A DNA stretch of 44,039 nt from Palsa-1233 sp031367105 (GCA_031367105.1 JANLPG010000053.1:1-44039); one strand, 5' to 3'; shown: positions 10,036 to 19,045, numbered from the stretch's first letter. Notes: generated by a model not told the origin, from the letters alone. Numbers and translations: made by a program.

Positions 10036-13000
10036 ATGCGCTGGGTCCGCCGACTCACCGCCGGGCTGCTGCTGCCGCCAGCCGTCGTCCTGGCCACTCT
10101 CGCCGGAACGGTGGTGGCGCTGCTGTGGACCGTCCCGGGGCGTGCGGTGACCGCGCGACTGGCGACCTCCTGGCTCACGGGCAACGTGGCCGGCCGGATC
10201 GAGATCGGCTCCCTCGCCGGGAACATCCTCAATCACGTCGTGGTCCGCGACGTGACGATCCTCGACTCGCTCGGTGTCGTGGTCCTGCGGGCGCCGGTCA
10301 TCGAGGCCAACTATGCGCTGGCGGATCTGGTCGCCGGACGGATCGTCCTCAGCCGGCTGGTCCTCAACCGGCCGGTGATCCACCTGGTCCGGTTGCATCG
10401 CGGCCGGTGGAATTACGAGGAAGTTTTTCGCATCGCGGCCGGCGCGCCGAGTAATGGTCCTCCGCCGCTGGTGGAGTTCCGCAATGTCACCATCCGGGAT
10501 GGTGACATTCGCGTCGATGCACCGACCGGTCCGCACGCGCCGAAACTCGCGGTGTCGCGCAACGGCACCATCCCCGATCAGCCGCAGATTCTCTCCGGTC
10601 CCGACGGCTTCGTGCGCATCTACACGGCGACCCATCTCGCCGCATCACTGCCGTACCTCCGCATCTCGACGCCGACCCGCGATCCGGTGCTGGCCCGCAT
10701 CGCGTCACTCGCGGCACACTTCGGCGACCCGCGCCTCACCCTGACCGACCTGAAGGGTGAGCTGCTCACCGCGCACGACTCGCTGCGCTTCAATTTCGAC
10801 TACGCCGACCTCCCGGGTACGCGCGTCCGTGGTGGCGGGGCGGTGCGCTGGCCGCGCGACACCGTGCTGTTCGATTTCGCCCTCGACGCCGACCGGGTCG
10901 ACCTCGCCGATCTGCACTGGATTTCGCCGGACTTCCCGGATTGGAAGGGGCGCGGTCGGGTGGTTGCCAAGTCGCTCTCGGGGTCGCGCACCGACTACAC
11001 CCTGGATCCGTTGACGCTGGGTGACGGCAAGGCTGTCGCGACTGGCAAACTGGTTGCAATCGTCGACAATACCCGCGGACTGGGGATGCGCGGTCTCGAT
11101 CTGGAACTGCGCGACGTGCCGGTGAGTGTGATGCGTCCCTACCTCGATACCCTGCCGGTCGGGGGCACGCTGACGGGGCGCCTGCACACCGACGGTTTCC
11201 TCGACGCGCTGACGCTCGGTGGCGATCTGGTCTTCGCCGATGCACTGGTGGCGGGCACCCCACGATCCCATTTCGTGATCAGCGGGGTGATCCACTTCGG
11301 CGGGGCGCAAGGGGCAGTCTTCGAAGGATTCCGGCTCAATGAATCGGTGATCGCGCTCGGCACCGTTCATCGGCTGGTTCCGTCGGTGATCCTCCCCGGG
11401 GATCTCCACTTGATCGGCCGGCTCGACGGTCCGTGGCAGAACGCCCGCTTTCAGGGGACGGCAGAACATCGAGCACCGAACGCTGCCCTTTCACGAATGA
11501 TTGGAAGCATCCGCTTCGACACCCGCGCGGCCGTCCTCGGCCTCGGGCTCGATGCCGACTTCGATCAGCTTTCGTTTGACGCACTGCGGAGCGGTTATCC
11601 CAGCCTGACCGCACTCGGCGGCCTCACCGGGCACGTCGTCGCGAACGGTTCACTCGAATCGCTCGACCTCAACGCCGACCTCTCCGGTGAAATCGGCCAC
11701 CTCAAGGCGCAGGGCCGTGTGACGGTGATGACGCCACGTTACGGGGCAGATTCGCTCGTGCTCGACTTGCAACGCGTTGATCTCGCGGCGCTGCGCGGGC
11801 GCGGGACCTCCACCTCGCTGAATGGCCGGATGACGATGACGGGGACCATCGACAGTCTGGTTCCGCCGCGTGGGCGGATGACGGTGGCGTTTGATCAGTC
11901 GCGCGTGGGCGGGGTGACCTTCGACGCGATCCTCGCGGGCTTCCGCGCCGCCGATGGCGTCGTCACCGTGGACACGGCATCGGTGCTCTGGCCGGAAGGG
12001 CGCATCGATGCCGCCGGCACGATCGGCTACGCCGCGCCCGACTCGGGGACGCTCCGCGTCGTCGGCGCCACCTCGTCGCTGACCGCGTTCGACTCGCTGG
12101 CACGGGCGACCCTCGGCATTGCACGCGACACGCTCCGCCCGCGACCGCTCGACGGACTCGTCCGGGCCACCGCCACAGTGCGCGGAGCGTTGGACAATGC
12201 CAACATCGCCGGCGACCTGCAGGCCGAGGAACTCGTGCTCGACGCCTGGCGCGTGAGTGCGATGGCCGGTCACTTCACCGCCGACTCCCTCGGCGCCAAG
12301 GGAGTGATGTTCGACGCGACCATCGATACCCTCGCGATGGGCGAGCGAATCATCGACTCGGTGCGGGTGCGACTGTCGGGCCGCCCCGATTCGCTCTCGC
12401 TCGCCGGTGATGCCCGGATGCACCGAGGTCACATCGGCGGCGGCGGCGCCTGGCTCTCCAGGGCCGATGTGTCGACGCTCCGGCTCGACTCGTTGTCGCT
12501 GCGCCTCCCGCTGCAGCAGTGGCACCTGGCGCGTCCGGCCCGGGTCACGATCAGCGATCGCGGGGCGGTCCTCGCCGACACCGTTGCCCTGCATACTGCC
12601 GATGGCAGCGGTGCGATGACGCTGGTCGGCAGCGTGCCGGGTTCGGCCGCTGGGGATCTCACGGCGAGCGTTGTGGGCCTGCAACTCAGTGATGTCTTCA
12701 ACCTGCTGTACGCCGATGCGAGCACGGTGTCCGGACTCGGCTCACTCGACCTGCACCTGACCGGCACCCGGGAAGCGCCGGTGATGCGAGGTAGCGCCGG
12801 CATCGCCGGTCCGGTCGTCGGGACGGTCCGTGCGCCGATGGTGCGCGCCGCGTTCGACTATACCGCCCAGCGGCTGCAGTCGCGGCTCTCCTTCTGGCGC
12901 ACCGGCGATCCGATTCTCGAAGTGGATGTGTCGCTTCCGCTCGACCTCGCGCTCGCGCGCCGCAATGAGCGCAAGCTTGCCGGCCCGCTCGAAATCACCG

Positions 13001-14427
13001 CGCGCGCCGATTCGGTCGACCTCCTCGTGCTGGAGGCGTTCACACCGTCGATTCGCGACACCCGCGGTACGGTGCAGCTCGATATGCGCGCCACCGGCTC
13101 GTGGGTAGCGCCGCGCCTCGATGGCTCGGTGGCAATCCACCAGGGGAGGATGACGCTTCCCGATCTCGGCGTGCGCTACGGACCGATCGAAGGCATCGCC
13201 CGCTTCACGGGCGATTCGCTGGTGGTCGATACCCTGCTGCTCAGCAGCGGTCAGGGTGACTTGAAAGTCCAGGGCAGCGTTCGCTTCGCCCAGCTGGTGC
13301 ATCCCAATCTCGACCTGAAGTTCTTCTCGACCGGCTTCCTGGCGCTCGATGTGCCCAACTACCTGCGGCTGCGTCCGAGCGGCACCTTTCTCCTGAAGGG
13401 ACCGCTGACCCACCCGGTGCTCACCGGCGACGGCACCCTCTCCGGCAGCGTGCTCTACTTCGCGGACCTGGTGACCAAGCGGATCGTCGACCTCGAAGAT
13501 CCCTCCAACGCCGATCTGGTCGACACCACGGCGTTCCGCAAGCAGAGCCTCGGCGCGGCGTTCCAGAGCCGCTTTCTCGACTCGCTCGAGATCCGAAACC
13601 TCACCTTCCTGCTCGGCAGTGAGGTCTGGCTTCGCAGCTCGGAAGCCAATGTGCAGCTCGAGGGGCAGGTGACGATCAACAAACTGCGCAAGCAGTATCG
13701 CCTCGACGGCGACTTCAACGCCCCGCGCGGCACCTACACGCTGCGCATCGGGCCGGTGAGCCGCGACTTCACCATCGAACGCGGCACGGTGCGTTACCTG
13801 GGCACACCCGACCTGAACGCGTTGCTCGACCTGCAGGCGCGACACGTGGTGCGAACCGTCGATGGCGACGAGATCCCGATTGTCGCCAAGATCGGTGGCT
13901 CCATTCTGGTGCCGAGTCTCACGCTGACGAGTCCGGGACGGACGATCGCAGAGCGCGATCTGGTGTCGTACCTGATCTTCGGGCGGAGCGAGTTCCAGGT
14001 CTCGGGCGGGCAGTCCAACGGCGTGTCGCAAGCGGTGCAAACCGGCGTGGCGCTGCTTTCGACGGCGCTTTCCAATGAATTTCAGCGATCGCTGGTCGGC
14101 GGCGCGCTCGGGATCGACCTGCTCGAACTCCGCCCCGGCTTCACCAGCGGTGGCTTTACCGGAGGATCGAGCCTGACCCAGCTGGCCGCTGGCTGGCAAC
14201 TCGGCACGAAGTGGTTCGTCACCATCAGCGCCGGCGCCTGTTTCGGATCCCAGCGTCAGAGCTTCTCGGGGCGGAATTTTGGTGCGTCGCTTGAATACCG
14301 ATTCACCAGGAATTGGCGAGCCCAGGCCACTGCAGAACCGCTGCAGTCGTGCCGTTCGGGCGACGCGTTCAACACGCAGAGTCGCTACCAGCTCGGTGCG
14401 GGCCTGCTCTGGCAACGGGACTTCTAA
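10036..14427 (+). CDS. tamB: Translocation/assembly module TamB (AsmA-like, DUF490)
   Basis: Very large periplasm-spanning protein (1463 aa) anchored in the inner membrane by an N-terminal helix (about residues 10-35). The AsmA-like start includes GRIEIGSLAGNILNHVVVRDVTI. The bulk is repetitive beta-rich sequence with many short Asp-Ser-Leu and Gly-rich strands, as expected for the hydrophobic beta-taco groove of this family. The C-terminal DUF490 domain (about 1130-1463) contains LRIGPVSRDFTIERGTVRY, the ERDLVSYLIFGR segment and a last barrel-like stretch ending in LLWQRDF. Proteins of this family are now thought to carry phospholipids to the outer membrane as well as to aid protein insertion. 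The ATG follows the tamA stop with no spacer, so the pair is surely one unit. A long open frame on the opposite strand (12742-14892) is shadow. Confidence 0.92.
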   Translation: MRWVRRLTAGLLLPPAVVLATLAGTVVALLWTVPGRAVTARLATSWLTGNVAGRIEIGSLAGNILNHVVVRDVTILDSLGVVVLRAPVIEANYALADLVAGRIVLSRLVLNRPVIHLVRLHRGRWNYEEVFRIAAGAPSNGPPPLVEFRNVTIRDGDIRVDAPTGPHAPKLAVSRNGTIPDQPQILSGPDGFVRIYTATHLAASLPYLRISTPTRDPVLARIASLAAHFGDPRLTLTDLKGELLTAHDSLRFNFDYADLPGTRVRGGGAVRWPRDTVLFDFALDADRVDLADLHWISPDFPDWKGRGRVVAKSLSGSRTDYTLDPLTLGDGKAVATGKLVAIVDNTRGLGMRGLDLELRDVPVSVMRPYLDTLPVGGTLTGRLHTDGFLDALTLGGDLVFADALVAGTPRSHFVISGVIHFGGAQGAVFEGFRLNESVIALGTVHRLVPSVILPGDLHLIGRLDGPWQNARFQGTAEHRAPNAALSRMIGSIRFDTRAAVLGLGLDADFDQLSFDALRSGYPSLTALGGLTGHVVANGSLESLDLNADLSGEIGHLKAQGRVTVMTPRYGADSLVLDLQRVDLAALRGRGTSTSLNGRMTMTGTIDSLVPPRGRMTVAFDQSRVGGVTFDAILAGFRAADGVVTVDTASVLWPEGRIDAAGTIGYAAPDSGTLRVVGATSSLTAFDSLARATLGIARDTLRPRPLDGLVRATATVRGALDNANIAGDLQAEELVLDAWRVSAMAGHFTADSLGAKGVMFDATIDTLAMGERIIDSVRVRLSGRPDSLSLAGDARMHRGHIGGGGAWLSRADVSTLRLDSLSLRLPLQQWHLARPARVTISDRGAVLADTVALHTADGSGAMTLVGSVPGSAAGDLTASVVGLQLSDVFNLLYADASTVSGLGSLDLHLTGTREAPVMRGSAGIAGPVVGTVRAPMVRAAFDYTAQRLQSRLSFWRTGDPILEVDVSLPLDLALARRNERKLAGPLEITARADSVDLLVLEAFTPSIRDTRGTVQLDMRATGSWVAPRLDGSVAIHQGRMTLPDLGVRYGPIEGIARFTGDSLVVDTLLLSSGQGDLKVQGSVRFAQLVHPNLDLKFFSTGFLALDVPNYLRLRPSGTFLLKGPLTHPVLTGDGTLSGSVLYFADLVTKRIVDLEDPSNADLVDTTAFRKQSLGAAFQSRFLDSLEIRNLTFLLGSEVWLRSSEANVQLEGQVTINKLRKQYRLDGDFNAPRGTYTLRIGPVSRDFTIERGTVRYLGTPDLNALLDLQARHVVRTVDGDEIPIVAKIGGSILVPSLTLTSPGRTIAERDLVSYLIFGRSEFQVSGGQSNGVSQAVQTGVALLSTALSNEFQRSLVGGALGIDLLELRPGFTSGGFTGGSSLTQLAAGWQLGTKWFVTISAGACFGSQRQSFSGRNFGASLEYRFTRNWRAQATAEPLQSCRSGDAFNTQSRYQLGAGLLWQRDF

Positions 14428-15330
14428 TTGCCCAAGGCGCTCCTGATTGCGAACCCGAACGCTGCCCGCACCGCTGCGGCCGCAGTCAAGGGGATCGAGC
14501 AGGTGTTTCGCAGTGCAGGGTGGCAGCTGGAGATTCTCGCGACTGGTGGCCCGGGGGACGCACGAAAGCTGGCGGAGTACGGCGTCGAGTCTGGCGTCGA
14601 TATGGTCGCCGTCTTTGGTGGCGATGGCACCACGATGCAGGCGGCGGCGGCGCTGGTCCACACCGAAGTGACACTGGGGGTGATCCCTGGTGGGACCGGA
14701 AATCTCCTCGCCGGCAACCTCAAGCTCCCCACCAATCCAGTCAAGGCGACCGAAGCGATCCTGCGCGGAACTGTGCGCCCGCTTGACCTCGGCCGAGTCG
14801 AGCGATCCGACGGCGCCCACTACTTCGCGGTGGCCTGTGGTGCCGGCGCCGACGCGCGAGTGATGGCCGAGACCCCGTCTCGCCAGAAGCACCGGTGGGG
14901 GATGATGGCGTACTTCGCCACCACGCTGAGAATCCTGCCACAGATCCGCAGCGTCCCCTACGAAGTCATCATCGACGGTTCAGTGAAACAGCTCGACGCC
15001 GCGATGCTGCTGGTGGCCAACTGCGGCGACATCATCCCCCCGGTGATCCGGCTGGGTCAGGGGATCACGCCAGAGGACGGTCTGCTCGATCTGGTGGTGT
15101 TCCAATCCGATTCGGTCGGGGGAAGTGTCCGGGCGGTCTGGGACCTCCTGCGCGAGGCGTCGGGTACCTATGGGAAGGACGTCTTTGTGGGGTACGCGAG
15201 GGGGAGCGAAATCAGTGTCCGGACGCTCGAGGGGCCCCAGCCAGTGCAGCTTGATGGCGAAGCGGGCGGCGAGACTCCCTTCGTGGCTACGGTCGTCCCC
15301 GGCGCCATCCGAGTCGCCCACCCGGGCTGA
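14428..15330 (+). CDS. Diacylglycerol kinase-like lipid kinase (YegS/DagK family)
   Basis: Cytoplasmic or membrane-associated lipid kinase, 300 aa. It has the catalytic-domain signature GGDGTTMQAAAALVH (about 71-85) and GVIPGGTGNLLAGNLKLP (about 91-108), plus the N-terminal ANPNAAR element of the diacylglycerol/sphingosine kinase superfamily. The C-terminal beta-sandwich includes DGLLDLVVF near 213 and the QLDGEAGGE motif near 275. The reading frame starts at a TTG placed exactly after the tamB TAA, with GGGA about nine bases upstream; no ATG gives a complete N-terminus. The substrate cannot be told from sequence: diacylglycerol, another lipid, or a lipid-linked intermediate. Zero spacing to tamB suggests a role in envelope lipid supply or recycling, which is inference. 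Confidence 0.87.
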   Translation: MPKALLIANPNAARTAAAAVKGIEQVFRSAGWQLEILATGGPGDARKLAEYGVESGVDMVAVFGGDGTTMQAAAALVHTEVTLGVIPGGTGNLLAGNLKLPTNPVKATEAILRGTVRPLDLGRVERSDGAHYFAVACGAGADARVMAETPSRQKHRWGMMAYFATTLRILPQIRSVPYEVIIDGSVKQLDAAMLLVANCGDIIPPVIRLGQGITPEDGLLDLVVFQSDSVGGSVRAVWDLLREASGTYGKDVFVGYARGSEISVRTLEGPQPVQLDGEAGGETPFVATVVPGAIRVAHPG

Positions 15331-15410
15331 CCCCACGCAGGGTGGAACACGTGGTAACTTCTTAGACGTCCGGCGAAGCTTCCCCCGACTCCGATGAGCG
15401 TTCCGATCCA

Positions 15411-16760
15411 ATGACCGACTCCCTGCTCCTGATCGATGATGACGTCTCCGTGCTTCGCAGCATCGGGGCGTTCTTTGAGAAGCGTGGCTGGGACGTCTTT
15501 CGCGAACTGAGCGGCGAGGCCGGGCTGGTCACCTTCGACCGCACCCGGCCCGATGTGGTCCTGCTCGACCTTGGCCTCCCCGGGATGGATGGCCTCGAGG
15601 TGCTGGAGCATTTCCGCACCCGCGACACTGCGGTGATCGTGATGACGGGCAACGCCGAGATCTCCACGGCGGTGCAGGCGATGCAGGCGGGCGCCGAAAA
15701 CTTCCTGGTCAAACCGGTCGACCTGAGCCATCTCGCGGCGGCTGCTGACCGGGCGGCCGAGAAGGTTCGCCTCCGGCGCGTGAACCGAACCCTGATCGGG
15801 CAGAGCGCGACCGTCGATGGCCTCGAGTCGCTCGGCAGCTCGGCGCTGATGCGCGAACTCTCCCACCAGATCTCGCTCCTCGCCCGGAGCGACCGGACTG
15901 CAGTCCTGATCCACGGCGAGAGCGGTAGCGGAAAGCGGTGGGCCGCCCGGCTCCTTCACGACCTCTCTCCGCGATCCGGGGAGCCGTTTATCGAGGTGGC
16001 CTGCGGCGCCGGCGATCCGGCGTGGCTCGATCTCGAACTGTTCGGCCGGGAGCAGTCGGTCGACACTTCCGATGGTGGCATTCGACGCCAGGGGCTGCTC
16101 GAAGTGGCCGACGGGGGCACCCTTTTCCTCGACGAGGTGGCCGACCTCCCGCTCGAGTTGCAGGCCAAGATCGGAGCCGTGCTCGAACAGCGCGCCTTCC
16201 GGCGTGCGGGGGGAACCCGCGAGATTCCGGTGGACATCCGGGTCGTGGCGGCGAGCTCGCGTGAGCTCGCAACGGTGGTCGAAGCGGGGAGGTTCCGCGA
16301 GGACCTCTTCTACCGATTGAACGTGATGCCGCTCGAAGTACCGCCGCTGCGCGACCGCGCTCAGGACGACATCCTCGGGCTGCTCCAGCGATTCCTGAAG
16401 GAACTGGGGCCTTCGATGCCCGGCGCACCGACCCGGCTCTCGGACGATGCACTCGATCGGCTGCTGCACCACAACTGGCCGGGCAACGTCCGCGAGATGC
16501 GCAACGTGCTGGAGCGAGCGCTCCTGCTGGCTCGCGGTCAACCGCAGATTGGAGCCGAACACCTGCCCGGCGAGTTCCGGGCGCGCTCGGGACCGTTCGA
16601 TCGGCGCCACGCGCCGCTGACTATGGACGAGGTAGAGCGGATGCACATCGACCGCACGCTCAAGCACCACGGCGGAAACCGGACCCGGGCTGCGCAGGAA
16701 CTGGGCATCTCACGGGCCACCTTGATCGCCAAGATCAAGCGCTACGCGATCCCGCACTGA
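15411..16760 (+). CDS. NtrC-like response regulator (receiver, AAA+, Fis-type HTH) without GAFTGA motif
   Basis: Transcriptional regulator of 449 aa. The receiver domain (about 1-120) has the acidic pair D9/D10, phosphoacceptor D53, T79 and K101. The AAA+ domain (about 130-365) has Walker A GESGSGK at 169-175, Walker B GGTLFLDEV at 235-243, and the arginine-finger region REDLFYRLNVMPLEVPPLR near 300. WPGNVREMRNVLERA is sensor 2, and a Fis-type helix-turn-helix ends the protein (NRTRAAQELGISRATLIAKI). The loop that normally reads GAFTGA after ELFG is replaced here by REQSVDTSDGGIRR (213-226). In characterised proteins GAFTGA is needed to contact sigma-54, so this one may act on sigma-70 promoters or as a repressor. 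It heads the 15.4-19.4 kb unit; no histidine kinase is adjacent. Confidence 0.92.
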   Translation: MTDSLLLIDDDVSVLRSIGAFFEKRGWDVFRELSGEAGLVTFDRTRPDVVLLDLGLPGMDGLEVLEHFRTRDTAVIVMTGNAEISTAVQAMQAGAENFLVKPVDLSHLAAAADRAAEKVRLRRVNRTLIGQSATVDGLESLGSSALMRELSHQISLLARSDRTAVLIHGESGSGKRWAARLLHDLSPRSGEPFIEVACGAGDPAWLDLELFGREQSVDTSDGGIRRQGLLEVADGGTLFLDEVADLPLELQAKIGAVLEQRAFRRAGGTREIPVDIRVVAASSRELATVVEAGRFREDLFYRLNVMPLEVPPLRDRAQDDILGLLQRFLKELGPSMPGAPTRLSDDALDRLLHHNWPGNVREMRNVLERALLLARGQPQIGAEHLPGEFRARSGPFDRRHAPLTMDEVERMHIDRTLKHHGGNRTRAAQELGISRATLIAKIKRYAIPH

Positions 16761-16948
16761 TGTCGACCACGCAACAGCGGCCCACCCTGACCGAGCGCGA
16801 CGCGATGATCTGTCGCGCCTGCGGGCGCGAGGATCGCGCGTCCGAGGGGTATCCGTGCGAAGTGTGCGGCACCTTCCTCTGTCTTGTCTGCACCATCCGC
16901 GGCGTGACCCGCTGCCGGATTTGTGCCGCAAAGGATGTTCCGGCGTGA
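16760..16948 (+). CDS. Small four-CxxC zinc-binding-like protein of unknown function
   Basis: A 62-aa protein with four CxxC pairs (CRAC, CEVC, CLVC, CRIC) spaced like two interleaved zinc sites of a treble-clef or RING-like fold; the middle reads PCEVCGTFLCLVC. There is no signal peptide or membrane segment. Its ATG overlaps the regulator stop by one base (TGATG) and its stop overlaps the next start (GTGA), so it is embedded in the operon and very likely real. I do not recognise a named family. Metal binding is inferred only from cysteine spacing; a protein-protein adaptor role is possible. Confidence 0.72.
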   Translation: MSTTQQRPTLTERDAMICRACGREDRASEGYPCEVCGTFLCLVCTIRGVTRCRICAAKDVPA

Positions 16949-17727
16949 AGGCCATTCTGGTCACCAAGTCTGTCGCTCCGCTCCTCGCTGCACCGACCCT
17001 CGCTTCCGAGCAGCTCTCCCAGATGGTCCTCGGCGAGGGCGCCGAGGTGCTCGGTCACGAAGGGCGGATGCTGCGGGTGCGGACCGTGATCGATGACTAT
17101 CAGGGGTGGATCCACGAGGGGTATGTCCGCCACGTCGATTTCGGCGAGGCCGAGCAGTGGCTCGGTGTGGCTGGCTGGTCTGAGGGGGCGCTGCTGGAAG
17201 ACAGTGTCGGTGTTGCGCTGCGTGCACCGCATCGGGCCCGGCTGGTGATCGAGGGCCCCGAGCGCGTCCGCCTCCCCGATGGTTCCGCGGCCAAGGTGCT
17301 CAGTGGCCGGGTGCGGCCGTATTACGATGTGGTCTCCGAGGCACAGCACGAATTTCCGGATCTGTGGGCGTGGCGCGAATTCGCTGGCTCACCCTACCTC
17401 TGGGGCGGGATTACTGCCTCGGGCATCGACTGTTCCGGTCTGGTGCAGACCACCTTCCTTGCCCGCGGGGTTCCCATCGCGCGGGACGCCAGCGCTCAGT
17501 TCGAGTATGGCGACGACGTAGACTTTGTCGATCGGCGTCGCGGCGACCTTGCCTTCTTCCACGGCGTCGACACCGATACCATCACCCACGTTGCGATCCT
17601 GGCACCCGACGAGCACCTGGTGCACAGCACGGTCGAGACCGGGCAAGTCACGCGCGAACCGTGGGGCCAGGGTAGCCGCGCCGCCCCGCTGCGCGCCCGT
17701 CTCGCGGGCCTGCGACGCCTCGCCTGA
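16945..17727 (+). CDS. NlpC/P60 peptidase with N-terminal SH3-like domains (YkfC-like)
   Basis: Cysteine peptidase of 260 aa that likely cuts gamma-D-glutamyl-diaminopimelate bonds in murein peptides. The N-terminal half holds bacterial SH3-like segments (e.g. VRTVIDDYQGWIHEGYV near 47-63). The C-terminal NlpC/P60 domain has the nucleophile C163 in GIDCSGLVQTTF, the general base H215 in THVAIL, and a third polar residue in LVHS. No signal peptide is visible, which resembles the cytoplasmic YkfC type used in cell-wall peptide recycling rather than a secreted hydrolase. I chose the GTG at 16945, which overlaps the preceding stop as GTGA and has AAGGA nine bases upstream; the open frame back to 16855 reads through the cysteine mini-protein in another frame. 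Confidence 0.9.
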   Translation: MKAILVTKSVAPLLAAPTLASEQLSQMVLGEGAEVLGHEGRMLRVRTVIDDYQGWIHEGYVRHVDFGEAEQWLGVAGWSEGALLEDSVGVALRAPHRARLVIEGPERVRLPDGSAAKVLSGRVRPYYDVVSEAQHEFPDLWAWREFAGSPYLWGGITASGIDCSGLVQTTFLARGVPIARDASAQFEYGDDVDFVDRRRGDLAFFHGVDTDTITHVAILAPDEHLVHSTVETGQVTREPWGQGSRAAPLRARLAGLRRLA

Positions 17728-18434
17728 TGCGGCAACTGATTCTCTTCGACATCGACGGCACGCTGCTGCAGAGCGCATCCGCCGGACGGCGAGCCATTCA
17801 GGCCGCATTCGCCGAGGAATACCACGACACCGGGTTTTTCGAGCTGGTCCGCTTCGACGGGAAGACGGATCCCCAGATCGTGGGAGAACTCTTCCGGGCC
17901 GCGGGTCATCCCGAACGTGCCACCCCGGCGCGCATTGAGGCGCTGCTCGATCGCTACCTCGCGCACCTCGAACTCGAGCTGCGCGAACGGGGCCATCTGG
18001 TGCGCACGTTGCCGGGGATCGTCGAGTTGCTGGCGGCGCTCCACGCGCGGGACGACGTCCTCGTCGGGCTGCTGACGGGCAACATCGTGCCGGGCGCACG
18101 GCTCAAGCTGAGCGCCGCCGGGCTCGACTTCGACCGCTTCGCGCTCGGTGCCTACGGCTCCGACAGCGGGCATCGCCCCGACCTCCCACCGATCGCTGCG
18201 GCGCGGGCCGAACCGTTCCTCGGCCACATCCCCTCGGGTCATCGGGTTGTCATCCTCGGCGACACGCCGGCGGATGTCACCTGCGGTGCGTCGATTGGGG
18301 CGCGCGCAGTAGCGGTCGCAACCGGCGCCTACAGCGTTGCCGAACTGGATGCAGCCGGTGCCTGGCGATCGTTCGACACTTTTGCCGATACCGAAGCGGT
18401 GCTGGAGGCGCTCCTCTGCCCGACCTCGAGCTGA
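17727..18434 (+). CDS. HAD-superfamily hydrolase, phosphoglycolate-phosphatase-like
   Basis: Haloacid-dehalogenase-type phosphatase of 235 aa. Motif I is FDIDGTLL (residues 7-14) with the nucleophile Asp and the acid/base Asp. Motif II Thr lies in GLLTGN near 114, and motif IV ILGDTPADV near 175. A helical cap sits between motifs I and II (about 20-85), as in Gph-like subfamily I enzymes. The ATG overlaps the upstream stop by one base (TGATG). The substrate is unknown; the spacing from motif I to the cap is that of small-metabolite phosphatases. In this operon a role in sugar-phosphate or cell-wall intermediate turnover is possible but unproven. Confidence 0.85.
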   Translation: MRQLILFDIDGTLLQSASAGRRAIQAAFAEEYHDTGFFELVRFDGKTDPQIVGELFRAAGHPERATPARIEALLDRYLAHLELELRERGHLVRTLPGIVELLAALHARDDVLVGLLTGNIVPGARLKLSAAGLDFDRFALGAYGSDSGHRPDLPPIAAARAEPFLGHIPSGHRVVILGDTPADVTCGASIGARAVAVATGAYSVAELDAAGAWRSFDTFADTEAVLEALLCPTSS

Positions 18435-18502
18435 TCTCGACACCGCTCGCCCCCGATCTCGGCCGACTCGCCGATCCGGCGGGCTCCGGCGCCTACGACG
18501 AC

Positions 18503-19045
18503 GTGCGGCTGGCGCTGCTCGATGCCTTGGTCACGGCCAAGGGGGCGGGGCGGCTGGAGCACGCAGCCTGGCAGGAGGCGTTCGAAGGGGCCGCGCGATC
18601 GTTGCGGATGCGGGTGGTCGGCGATGCCGAAGCAGCGCTGCACGCGGCGGCGGCGCATTCCCGCTTCCCGGCCACGCGCTTGCGGCGGTTGCTCCCCGAT
18701 GCCGAAGCCGCCGACGCGCTGTTGCAGCGGCTGCTGGCCGAGGGGATGCCGCTGGAGCAGCTCGAACGGGCGAACGCTGACAGCTCGGCGCACCGCACCC
18801 GAGCGCTGGCAGTCGCGGCCGGCTGGGAGGCGGCGGTGCGCGTGGCACGGAGCGATGCCGCGCGCTGGCGGGCGCTCGCGGACGAGGTTGCGCGCTGGCG
18901 TCGGCCGATGCGCCGCTTCTGGGCCGGCAGTGTGGTGGTCGCGCTGTTGGCGCTCCTGCTCGCCGCCTGGCTCGGCGGCCAGCTGCCGTCGCCGCATTGG
19001 TTCGCACCGGTACGTGACGCCTTCTGGCGGCTGCCGTGGCCATAG
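18503..19045 (+). CDS. Hypothetical protein with C-terminal membrane anchor
   Basis: I do not recognise this gene. From the GTG at 18503 it encodes 180 aa rich in Ala, Arg and Leu, predicted mostly helical. A single strong membrane segment lies near residues 138-158 (FWAGSVVVALLALLLAAWL), and a short tail follows. The frame is open further upstream with no ATG, GTG or TTG; a CTG at about 18417 would add 29 residues (beginning LPDLELISTPLAPDLG) and overlap the HAD gene end. The start is therefore uncertain. The stop overlaps the acpS GTG by ten bases, which supports it as a true gene in the operon. Topology suggests a cytoplasmic helical domain tethered to the inner membrane. Confidence 0.6.
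   Translation: MRLALLDALVTAKGAGRLEHAAWQEAFEGAARSLRMRVVGDAEAALHAAAAHSRFPATRLRRLLPDAEAADALLQRLLAEGMPLEQLERANADSSAHRTRALAVAAGWEAAVRVARSDAARWRALADEVARWRRPMRRFWAGSVVVALLALLLAAWLGGQLPSPHWFAPVRDAFWRLPWP

Noticed and set aside
12742..14892. 716-codon open frame on the minus strand opposite tamB
   Set aside because: It lies antisense to the well-supported tamB and lipid kinase genes, has low-complexity charged composition and no recognisable domain; long antisense frames are expected in G+C-rich DNA.
15331..15410. Possible sigma-54 promoter (TGGAACACGTGG...) before the regulator
   Set aside because: The GG and GC elements do not fit the -24/-12 spacing and consensus; the resemblance is superficial.
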